NCBI GenBank assembly: GCA_000149265.1 | Contig: CH002890.1 | Span: 754,146 to 818,145, forward strand | Direction of reading: 5' to 3' | From: Ciona savignyi | Lineage: Eukaryota; Chordata; Ascidiacea; Phlebobranchia; Cionidae | Length of the DNA: 64,000 nt | In this document: positions 47,601 to 58,028 of the stretch, one piece after another | Layout: each line of letters begins with the position of its first letter | Numbering within the stretch: position 1 is the first letter of the stretch | Notes under the pieces: model-generated | What the model was told of the DNA's origin: nothing | Database searches by the model: none | Seen by the model: only the letters and a program-made list of their open reading frames with translations | Made by a program: the position numbers and the translations under genes

Positions 47601-50500
47601 ATTCGGCCGGACGGTATTACCACAACTTGATCTTATATACAGTCTAATGTGTAACCTTAGTTACTTGTTTAAGTTTTTTATACTAAAATAATTGTATAGC
47701 AACGCGCAGACATTTGTTTTGTGATCGAAACTAAACTAGGTATCTAACAAAATAGTGTATTGTTAAACATAACAATGTACACCTATGAACGTAAGAGTGA
47801 CCTATAAACTTTGCGCGGTTAAAAAGTGTTCTATTGTTGAACCGACAAAACGCTTGTGTATTTGGGTAAGGCAATAGCGGGGCTATATACCTTAACCCAG
47901 TAGATAACCCAGTGTCCGACGGGTTAGTCTGGTGGTTTAGTGCGTCGTCTGAATTAATGCAAAGGTTTTTTAGACCGTGGCTCCTGCAGTCAACAGCTCA
48001 GAGAAGCCGAGTTCGATATTTATGAAGTAGCGCCCTCATATATTGAATTAATCATCATATGCGTGTTATACTGTATCTGCATTTAGAGTTTTGGATCGCG
48101 AGAGTCATAAACGAGTACAGGTAGCAGCAACAGAAGACCCAAAATAACTCATAAAACGTTACATACATCTCCAAAAAAATAAGGTTACGTTGTAAATGAA
48201 TCCTAGTTTTTGTAAACAAGTACATTAGACTTTCGACTTGAACCTGAATACCCGTACACATTTTACAACAAATCAATCAGCCAATATTCACTACATACCT
48301 TTATTTTATTTTTCCTGCTTGAACTTAACAAGACCGCACAGCTGACTAAAATTCGTATATTTTCAACCGGGTTACAGCACGAAGGCCGTTTTGTAAACCT
48401 TTAGCGCCGATTATTCTTTAACAGCAGATACTTCTGGACTAGTAAGGATTTTGTACTTCTGACCCTGAACTTCATTATACAATATCGGCAATAAAGCGGA
48501 AAATGCTGAAAATATGCCACTTTTTTACCAAAGTCGAGGCAAACTATGGGCATGCCAGTTAGGATTCCTAAACCTTCAACTTGATTGAATAATCCATTCT
48601 ACGTAATGAGATAAGGACCGGACATGTCTGTCACCAGCCTTTGGAATCGAAAGAAACCACAAATATAGATAACTCAGGAACCCATTAGTTTCTGCTCTTG
48701 TAAAGAATCGTTATACCCTTTGTGTAAGAAATACCAAGAGTTGTAAGGCTCCTACTAAGCAACCTGATCGTTTCTACATGCAAAAACGTATAGCGTACGG
48801 TCAAAATGGGATGTTAAAAATAGTGGTGGTTTATACAAGCAATCATACAACATTTTACAAAATGGATCTATAATAATGAAGTCCAAGGTCATAAAATTAT
48901 GTCATTAAATTATTCTAAAGCAATAATAGTGTTATGGTGAAATTGAAGGTGTGATACCAGAATAAAGCGGTGTTTACATTTCTCGTCACATATGAAAACA
49001 ACTTCAACCACTTACTTGCGAATATGGTCCACATAAAGTCCTTGAGGCGTCGAAAAAAAACAAAGTGTAATATAAGTCTAACCAGATGTGACGCAAAACC
49101 GTTTAGCCGTAAATTTCGTTCTAAACTAAAGTTTAAAGCACAATGCAAACTTGACGGATGACATACAAAACTCATCTTGGTTCAAGTAGTTGTTATGTCT
49201 CGGTCGGATTGGTTTAAAACAGCGTTAATATGCCCTGAAGTGGTAAAAGCAAGTTAATAGTGTGAAAACGAAATGATTTTATATATATGAATATGAAATA
49301 GGTAAGTAATGGTTTAATATCCATTACGCAGTTTTGGTTGCAGGTAAAGTCAGGTGCTGGTAGTCTTGCTGAGTTAAATGTTATTCAATAATGCCCTTTG
49401 TCCGGTAAGCTTGATTTAAAATATAGTTAAGTAGTAACTAGCTTTATTTAATTCGTTTTATCTAAAAACGAAAGTTTTTTACAACCTACTTGTGATTTGG
49501 ATTATCTTTGTATAAGTAACCAGGGACTTGCAATCGGTGAAAAGATAAATATCCTACAATTGCATATCCTAGCTAGTTATTTAACGCCCACTGAGATTGA
49601 GATAAGCATAACAGGAATTTCCCTGTTTTGCCAGATTGCGGTTCTAATGCTTCCGTTTTGATAAAGAACGAGCATGGATTCTGGGTCTTTGACATGATGC
49701 GATTTGATACCTGATTGTTAGAAAAGGTCTAAACCAGTTCTACCCACCGGAAAGAGATGATTAAGCCAGTTAAGTTAATGTGAAAAATACGCACTTTTAT
49801 GTAAAGAAGTAGTTTTGTTTTTGTTTTTTTACCGGTCTAAGTTTACATCCCGTAGCAAGCTAGTTACTCCATTCATTTTTAACGATACGTTTTATACGAA
49901 TCGGACGCGTTAATTTACTCACCTATATAACAAACACATCCCATTTACCGAATATAACTCTTGACACTGTTTATTATTGTAATAGAACTTGGTCAAACCC
50001 GTAACATTGATACCAACGGACGAATATGAAACTTAAACCATCGCTCAATGATTGGTTCCCAATATATCATAAATTAAAGGCCTGAGGCAGCAGTCATTTT
50101 GATACGTGGTGATACGAGGGGCACATTTGGTAAACCATGATCATAACAGTGTGTCACCCGTGTCTCTTTGTTTGAGGACTTTTGAGGTTTCACTTTTTAA
50201 TTTACCCGGCTCGGTTTCGCTAGTTTCGTTTTTGTATTGTACACTGTGCATATGGAACCCCGAACCGCTCATATCTCAGTTAACCTTTTGTTACCGGTCC
50301 TGGTGTCCAAACCACCACCACTGTAGTGGGAGGTTGGTTTGTGTATGTCGCATGTATATGATTCGTTCTCTTTTACCATTCGGCCGCTTAACTACTCAAT
50401 AGAAACGTCATCACTGTAAGACTTATGTTTCTGAACTTCGTCTCCAATTGGTAAAACGCACTTCACAACTCTGATAGCCTATAAGAACGGTAAACTTAGA
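47600..50500. other. Intergenic stretch, no gene recognised
   Basis: AT-rich. A tRNA-like SINE head (GGGTTAGTCTGGTGGTTTAG, about 47918-47990) is the only repeat I place. Frames at 48055-48276, 48915-49175 and 50106-50402 show no motif. Confidence 0.5.
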
Positions 50501-50506
50501 TTAGAG

Positions 50507-50814
50507 CAGCGTTTCTCAAACTATGGGTCGCGACCCACCGGTGGGTCGCAAAAGGAATCTTGGTGGGTCGTGAAAAGTTATAGAAAGCTCTAATTAACTA
50601 TACTGGCTATTTTCTATACAAAAATCAAGGGGAAATTATCATAATTGTGACATCACACAATCTTGAATCGTGGCGTGATCTTCACCTGACATCAGGTCGT
50701 TGAACCTTTCTTCTCTTACACATGTTACAACAACTATATATAAAGTTAAGTGGGTCGCCATAAATTGTGGTAATTAATAGTGGGTCCCAACTCTAAAAAG
50801 TTTGAGAACCACTG
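50507..50814. mobile_element. 308-bp hAT-like MITE with perfect 8-bp duplication
   Basis: Left end CAGCGTTTCTCAAACTATGG, right end (reversed) CAGTGGTTCTCAAACTTTTT, flanked by an identical GATTAGAG on both sides (50499-50506, 50815-50822). The ends have the CAGNGGTTCTCAAACT form common in hAT families. No coding capacity. Confidence 0.92.
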
Positions 50815-50822
50815 GATTAGAG

Positions 50823-51581
50823 TATTAGACGATCCATGCCACATTAAAATAGCTGACGTATTACTTTAGAGCAAACGGAATAATTTTTGTCTCTAGAGTT
50901 TAGAACAATGGATTCGACGTTTCTTTAATATCGACGAAAGAGAGTGTTATCTACACTACCCCTAAGACACACATGTATGTTCATTTACTTTTAGCTGTCA
51001 ATTTTCGTATAATTAACTTCTCCGGTTAAAAACCATAACAAACGGCACTGTGATGTTCCAACTGTCTTAAGCACATACAACATGGCGGTTTAAAGTGGTG
51101 TTTTTAAAAAAAAAAAAAATCGTGGTTGCGTCGAGTTTCCAGCACCGGAACAGCCGCCCAGCCGTGACTTCCTGTTCCTGTGAGCTAATTGAAGTCCAAT
51201 ACACTTCAACACAGTGGTAGTTGCAGGGTATATGCTTGGTGGGTGGCGCAAATGCGAAACCTGCCAGAGAAGACTGTACAATCTTCAGTTTTTCGTCTGC
51301 ATTGAAAGAAACACTCATCAATGTAATTACATTGGAGAATAATGACGTTATTGTACGATAGTCCGAGATGAAATAATGAAGCTATAATAATAGTTTTCAT
51401 ATTCAAAGGTTACGAAATGTCAAATTATTGCATTGTTAATCAAATTTTATTGATTAAATTTGAAATAAAGTATCCTTTCCCGACGTCTTAATAAAAAAAT
51501 AAGCTTAACTTTTGTATTCGATATAACGCAGATTAGTTTTAGGAAAATAACTTGTATGTTTTGTGCATTTGATCGGACTAA
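50823..51581. other. Upstream region of the connexin gene
   Basis: No gene recognised. A GC-richer patch at 51120-51270 gives antisense frames with no family match. The connexin promoter probably lies here, but no TATA or other element is clear. Confidence 0.35.
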
Positions 51582-54500
51582 ATGGCTTGGCACCTACTGG
51601 AGAAGATTGTTGAACATTCGGCCGCTCATTCAACAATATTCGGGAAATGGTGGATTGCGTTTATGTTCGTGTTTCGGATTATAGTGGTGGTGAGCGTCGG
51701 AGATTCTGTGTACTCCGATGAACAAGATGAATTCGTTTGCAACACCAGACAACCAGGTATGGTGTAAAACACCAGGCAACCAGGTATGGTGTGAAACACC
51801 AGACAACCAGGTATGGTGTGAAACACCAGACAACCAGGTATGGTGTAAAACACCAGACAACCAGGTCATAAATAAAAAACACCAGGCAACCAGATAGGGA
51901 GTGAAACACCAGACTATACCGAGTAACGAGTGAACACTACTTTGCAAGTCCGAAAATCACAAAATGCTGCTTTGATGCCGTGGAATTTATGTCAAATAAA
52001 CTAGGTTTTAACAATTAATGCATTCCAGGTTGCAAGCAGGTGTGTTACAATTTGTTTGCACCGATTTCTCACATTCGATTCTGGGCCTTTCAAATTCTGG
52101 CTACCGGGCTACCATGCATGGTAAGTGATATGTCTAGTGATTCATGTGTTGCGGTGATCCATGGTGACAGAAAAACGCAGGAGCATTCATAGGATTATCT
52201 CATGCCTCCTGTGAGTTGCTGAGGACATTGCACTGTATTTTATATGAGTAAAATGTTTCTGCAATATCAGTTCCACGTTAAGTGCGTTGTCTTAAATATA
52301 AAAAAACCTACGGTTTTCGAACCACGACCATTTGGGAGAAGGCTTATGATCTACCCGATTATGATAACGGACATTGTTCTTTATTAAATCAATTACCAGA
52401 ATCTTATGAAGCAAATATCTCAGATCTTCATTATATTCGCCACTCACAAGTTGGCGGCCTTACCACCCATTCCCCACGATGAAACACACTCCGAGCCGCA
52501 AACATCAGACAAAGAAGCACCCATGCGTGACCGTGGAAGACGAACTGTGGACGACGAGAAAAAGTAACTAGAGAGTACCAACCACCTGTCTTAGTTATTT
52601 TTCGCTTCTCCGTTACCGTAACGCAAATAGAATTTTAATGAAAAAATTGAAAAACAGCAAAACTATAGGCCTACAGTAGAAAAACATGACAGTATGGGAT
52701 ACCACAGGTAAAAACAAGACGCGCGACCGTTAAATATTATAAATGAATTTGAGTAATTAATACGACATGTTTAAATAATTAGATCAATTTAATAAATAAT
52801 AAACTTAAAGGAAAAGTATATGGGGTAAAGCGCGACCAAAGCAATGAAATAATTCTAATTCGTTTTTTTGTAAACCCACTGATAAATAGTAATAATATCT
52901 TAAAAACATCATTTTTTTAAATCTAATAAGCCGTGTAAACAAAATAGTAGTAGTTTAAGGCCCACCTACATAATATAGCAAAAAAATGACAAATCATTCT
53001 ATTAATCATTTTGTTCAAACATTAACAAAATATCCATGTTGCTTTTCGCAAGTAAATCCAAGGAATTCCCCGGAGTATGTCCCTTGATCCGGTTCGATAT
53101 TTTCCTTCTGACTACGTTAGAACGACAAGGCTAATTTTTAGCCAAAAATATGTTAAATTATCATATTTAGCCCTTTCTTTTACAAAAGGACCAACATCAA
53201 GTATAAGTAGATATTATATACGACAAATGGAAGTACAATTGGGTGTATTTCCCCTCAACAACAGTATTGTGGGATTATGGTCAGCGTGGCCGTGTCATCT
53301 ACACTCTACAGCAGCGTTTACCAACCTTATTTGGTCGCGGACTATTTCCTTACCAGCGAAAGTCTTTGCGGACTCAAAGTGCATCAATTTTCAATTAGCG
53401 TAAGTCAAAAGTGTAGCGTAACTGGACTATGTGCATACGATAGGCTACACCACAGAACACTACAAAACTTTAACAAAATTATCAAATAAAAGTTTTGCAA
53501 ATTGTTGATGTGCTTGCGGACTCATTTAAACCTTCTACGGACTCATTTGAGACCGCGGACTCGGGTTGGGAAACACTGCTCTACAGCATGACATTTAAAA
53601 ACAGACCTAGTGACTATCCGATCACGGGTTCAAAACTTGGTCAGGTAACAACAACGACATCCCTACAGATCACAGGGATCAAGGAGTTTGAATTGTTCAA
53701 GAAGAAGCACATCACGTGGGCTTCTGGCCGATGAGTCTTCACAACCACCCGATTATGTCAAGGTAAACTTGGGTTAAAAGGAAAGTGTAACGTCTTAATC
53801 CTATAAAACACACGGCAATAGCTCCTGTAACACGACGATGAGCGCGAGGTAATCTGACGATTGCGCCGTGTGATAACCTTGTGTTTTCCCGTCAGATTTA
53901 GGTCTTAACGCTTCTGTAACCCTAGATAGAGTATATATTGTCTAGGACCGTGACTGGTCTGTTGTATCCCTGGGCAAAAAAAATTAGTCTAAGTCGCTTA
54001 ATCTCGTGGCTTAATTATAAAATTGGGCAGGCACAATCATACTTAGAACACAGTTTAGTTATGGTTGCCCGACAATAATATGCCGATCGTGACAATACCC
54101 CTGACATTTTCCATTCACATGGATGAACATGAATGCCCCACCAGTACTTTAGATTGTCACCAAATATATCTCGCCCAGGTTCGCAGAGAGAGTAAGGTGA
54201 AGCGGGTGAAACTGATGGTGTTGAAAGCTTACGTTGTGAACGTAGTTACAAGGTGTCTCATCGAATCTGGATTCCTATTCTTACAGGTTGGATGGTGTAA
54301 CGTTATTTCGTTTAATTAAAAAATTATATTTGCGATTGATTGTAATATTACTTACGTTTACAGCCACTTCCGCTATATTCAATATTTATTTATTTTATGA
54401 CGTGTTTTAACCACTTTTCGTTTTGTCGTCATTTCCTGTTCTTGTATTATGACGTGTTTTTTTTACCTGCTGCTATTCGTTACCCTGGCAAAAGATGACT

Positions 54501-55063
54501 GTAAAAACTAATCTTTACAGATCCATTTATACAAATGGACTGTTCCGGAGTTCTTTGAATGCATCCGCTACCCATGTCCGAAGATAGTGGAATGCTACAT
54601 ATCTCGACCGATGGAGAAGACTGTGTTTCTTTACTTCATGTTCGGTGTTTCAGCCTTGTGCATCGCGATCAACGTCTTTGAACTGCAATATCTCGGCTGG
54701 AAGCGATTGAAGCGAGCATTTGCCCGCAAACCTTCGCTCTCACAAGTTGTACGAACCTTTCCGCTGGAAATGGAACCCGAATCGAAATATGGCGAACGTA
54801 CTTACTCCGAGCTTGACCGAGCCCGACCTACCGCTCCCCGTATCATACACCGTTATCCGCTAGCGGCGCCACCGGGCTACTACATTCCTGACGTCGATCC
54901 GCCAACTGAAAAATATCGTTCTCCCGCTAACGGGTTTCCACCAATCAGAATGCGAGCCGCGAGCTTTACCACTTCTGAAAGTGACGTCACAACGGACGAT
55001 ACGATGTCATCAATGGGCAGTGTTCGTAACATAATGGAGCAAAACGCGCGAGTTTACTTGTAA
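51582..55063 (+). CDS. Connexin (gap junction channel protein), six exons
   Basis: Four-pass membrane protein whose hexamers pair between cells to form gap junctions. Exons: 51582-51756, 52029-52120, 52424-52563, 53669-53762, 54179-54286, 54521-55063; phases fit throughout, total 383 residues. TM1 covers about residues 24-39 (WWIAFMFVFRIIVVVSV). Extracellular loop 1 carries DEQDEFVCNT and the three cysteines C53, C60, C64 in the connexin spacing C-x6-C-x3-C. HIRFWAFQI precedes TM2. The charged cytoplasmic loop is built from exons 3-4. TM3 is on exon 5 (YVVNVVTRCLIESGFLF). Loop 2 has C217, C222, C228 (C-x4-C-x5-C) and the ISRPMEKT block before TM4. The about 120-residue tail is rich in Ser, Pro and Tyr. 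Many vertebrate connexins have the coding region in one exon; here it is in six. Intron 1 is a tandem duplication of the exon 1 donor junction and intron 3 holds a hAT MITE. The subtype cannot be assigned. Confidence 0.95.
51741..51925 (+). repeat. 27-bp tandem array made from the connexin exon 1/intron 1 junction
   Basis: The exon 1 end AACACCAGACAACCAG followed by GTATGGTGTAAA is repeated with a 27-bp period. Sites reading CAACCAG then GTATGG fall at 51756, 51783, 51810 and 51837. Decayed units follow (CAACCAG then GTCATA, then CAACCAG then ATAGGG). Splicing at any copy after the first adds an in-frame TAA in the first added unit (GGT ATG GTG TAA), so only the first donor preserves the protein. 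Confidence 0.93.
53312..53578. mobile_element. 267-bp hAT-like MITE in connexin intron 3
   Basis: Left end CAGCGTTTACCAACCTTATT, right end (reversed) CAGTGTTTCCCAACCCGAGT, with identical 8-bp CTCTACAG on both sides (53304-53311, 53579-53586). It ends 90 bp before exon 4. No coding capacity. Confidence 0.92.
53765..53905 (+). repeat. SINE fragment in connexin intron 4
   Basis: AAAACACACGGCAATAGCTC then GAGCGCGAGGTAATCTGACG then GTGTTTTCCCG match the second half of the SINE family in plus orientation, starting just after the exon 4 donor. Confidence 0.7.
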
Positions 55064-55112
55064 ACCAAAACTATATTTTTAAGCGAAGTCATATAATGTA
55101 TACCGTACATCT

Positions 55113-55118
55113 AATAAA
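55113..55118 (+). terminator. Polyadenylation signal of the connexin gene
   Basis: AATAAA 50 nt after the connexin stop codon. Confidence 0.65.
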
Positions 55119-55324
55119 ACTGTTTTTGTAACTCGCCAAATTTGCTTTTGCATGAAATAAATAGCATTTTGTGTTATTCTACGATAACGTTCTTAAAACT
55201 CTTCCACACTATTAACCGTACGAGACCACTTTGCAGCTTAAGATTTAAACATTTATCACCGAAACGTGGTAAAAATATACATGATATCGCATAGCAGGAC
55301 GATATATATTAGAAGGTCTTTCAA

Positions 55325-55570
55325 CCGAAAGGTTTTCAAAACTGGTCGCTAGCTAGTCAGTTGTGTCCTTGGGCAAGGCACTTTACGGACATTGCCTTAA
55401 CCCAGCGGATTAATGGGTTCTACCAATGTGAAGGAACGAATGTATTATACACAACACACTGAAATAGCTCCGGTAACCCGACGGTGGGCGCGAGTTGATT
55501 TGACGATTGCCCTTGTGTTAACTCCCTTGGTTTTCCCATTCACCAGGATAAACATGATTATCCTATCATA
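55325..55570 (+). repeat. SINE copy, tRNA head mostly lost
   Basis: Plus orientation: TTGTGTCCTTGGGCAAGGCA, TTTACGGACATTGCC, GGTAACCCGACGGTGGGCGC, GATTTGACGATTGCCC, TTTTCCCATTCACC, then ATTATCCTATCATAT. Confidence 0.88.
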
Positions 55571-55599
55571 TATAGGGAGTATGACTAGGGGATTCGTTC

Positions 55600-56365
55600 A
55601 AAAAGTTTAAACCAATAATTACGTCAATATTCCATCCATGCTTTTAATAAACACTATAAGGTTTATGTATATTATAAACATTATACATATGTACCTTTTG
55701 TGCTTAAAATAATTTATTGTGGTCAAGCATCGTTTAGTTTCGGTTTTGCTGCGCTAAAATATGACCTTTGGAAAGACAAATTCTTGAAATTGAATAAAAA
55801 TCAAGGACAATAGTAAATTTTCAGAGAAACGTTTATAATGTTTTTGAATTTAAGTCAAAATTAACTTTAAAATATTTGAATAGTGGTGACGGATCGATCT
55901 AACAAGACAACGATGACGGTAACTTTTCAGTGGTTTCCAGTGGTACCTGTCATAGGGTATCGGTGTAGATTGTGTAGATCACCCTATCTAACCCAGGTGC
56001 ACAGGGTGGATATAAACCTATTTGCACATTAGATACATTATATACCAGCGGTTATAGACTGTATATGAACGGACTCAGTAAAATATTAATCGAATCCACC
56101 TCTACTGCCAGGATATATCAAAGTTGAGCAAATGCTTATTACGGTCGGTAGTACCATATCAATACCTAATATCCATTTTAATTAACCGAATTTATTGCAC
56201 AGCTGAGGAAATGAACTGGCAAAATTTCGCTGACGAAATCGGTGGGAACGAATACACGACATGGACCAAACCACAAGGATGCTACCGAAAACAATTTTTT
56301 TTGTGTTTAAATTGGCATTTCAATATACATGGACAATTTATATTTCTAGAATATACCACCTACGG
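55600..56365. other. Intergenic stretch, no gene recognised
   Basis: AT-rich; the frame at 56124-56453 runs into the hAT element and is not supported. Confidence 0.5.
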
Positions 56366-57234
56366 CAGGGATGTCCAACCTGCGGCCCGCGGGCCGCAGT
56401 GCGGCCCACCTAAGATTTTTGTGCGGCCCGCTAGTCATTTTGACTCCAAGTAGTATTTTGAACTTTAAAATGTATCAGTCAGCTTTTAGGGGCGCAATAA
56501 GAATCAAAATTGCAGAAAGAAACATACTGACGACAAACACCTATCCCATTGACTTTGTATTCCAGAAATAAGTTTTTGTTTCTTTCTATATGTGTGTTAT
56601 TTGTTCCTATTTTCAAAAGTAAAATTAATGGCTTTTAATTGTTTCTTTATGTACTCATTCAGGGTTGGAATTAAGGGATCGCTCGCGAACCGTTTTCTAA
56701 AGTTTGCGAATTACAAAATTTAACAAAATCACGAAAATATAAATTACCGGTACTGATTTCGCGAACTTTCAATAATAAATCCTCAACACGTTAATATAAC
56801 AAGTTTTGCCTTCAACGTAACATTATTTATTTACCTTTACTTTGCATTATTGGCGTATAAGCATTTCTATCACAACGCAACAATGGCCATTATGCGTTCA
56901 TATACCTCGATTTCCTTATTTATGATTGGCGACATGCGGCACACCCCTTTTGAATTTACGTTTATTGCAGATTATCATACTTCTAATAAACGGTACTGTC
57001 TGCTTTATGTAATAAAAATCTTTCTGTTTGTTTAAGGCAATTTATCATAACCAAACATTTTTTGAGCGCTTACGCGCGAAAACAATTTTTTCCTTACCAA
57101 CACATTTCGCAAATCCTTTCAAAATCATTAATTCGAACCCCTCCATTTTTATTAAAATTTAATGGGTTATGCGGCCCATTAAATTATTTCAAGTGACAAT
57201 GCGGCCCATTACAATAAAAGGTTGGACATCCCTG
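56366..57234. mobile_element. 869-bp hAT-like nonautonomous element
   Basis: Left end CAGGGATGTCCAACCTGCGG, right end (reversed) CAGGGATGTCCAACCTTTTA, with an exact 8-bp ACCTACGG duplication (56358-56365, 57235-57242). Subterminal GCGGCCC words occur at both ends. No transposase; internal frames are short. Confidence 0.93.
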
Positions 57235-57351
57235 ACCTACGGTTTCCTGCTACTGTAAATTTATACATCCAACTAGAATCACTTACATATTAGCAACGTC
57301 TAAAGAAAGTTGTGATCATGGATATATGGGGAATGCTTGTTGCGTTGGGAA

Positions 57352-57505
57352 AAATTGAAGAAACGTGTGAATCATACGCAACACACTACAATAGCTCCGG
57401 TAACCCGATGGTGAGCGAAAGGTGATCTGACGATTGCCCGTGTGTTAACACCCCTTGGTTTTCCTATTCACGGGGATAAACCTGAATATCCTATCCTATT
57501 CTTAT
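57352..57505 (+). repeat. 5'-truncated SINE
   Basis: CAACACACTACAATAGCTCC, GGTAACCCGATGG, GTGATCTGACGATTGCCCGT, TTCACGGGGATAAACCTGAA, TATCCTATCCTAT. Only the second half of the element is present, the usual result of incomplete reverse transcription. Confidence 0.85.
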
Positions 57506-58028
57506 TACGGTAAATAATCCTCTATGAATTGCACTTTATTAGATTTGTTCTGAAAAAAAAACGATGTAATTGTTCATGCACGAAATGACAAATGCATGGG
57601 GTACTACGAGCATTTCGTGGTATGTCAAGAAAAGAATCACGAAGTTTTGAATCGGGTAAAATCCGTTTAACAAATAATCATATCCGCAATATAAAATAAA
57701 TCCGACTACTTCGATTCTCAATAACGTTTTCACATTGGTTCAATCCTGTAGTGTAGTTGCGAGGGTATCTTTCACACAAACAACGGTATAAGCCCGGCAT
57801 ATTGAACATAGAACTTACATAGTGGTCCAGAGTTACGTCATAATTATAGATACGAAAGTGTAAGAATGATACTAGTGAGTCAAATATCAGAGCACTGCAA
57901 TAACACCAGCACCAATACTTTTGGAACATAATTACTGTTTTTAAAAATCTATATTTAGATTTGAAAATTATTTTAAGAATAATCACACCATTTTTCATAC
58001 AGTGCACCATTCATCTCACAACACACCA

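Noticed and set aside
51626-51947. Antisense Val/Trp/Cys/His-rich frames
   Set aside because: Produced by the 27-bp connexin junction repeat.
52282-52482. Frame of 66 residues overlapping connexin exon 3
   Set aside because: Wrong phase. The connexin reading from 52424 continues correctly from exon 2 to exon 4.
54587-55063. Separate small gene starting at the Met at 54587
   Set aside because: The frame continues upstream to the acceptor at 54520 and supplies loop 2 of the connexin. The Met is internal.
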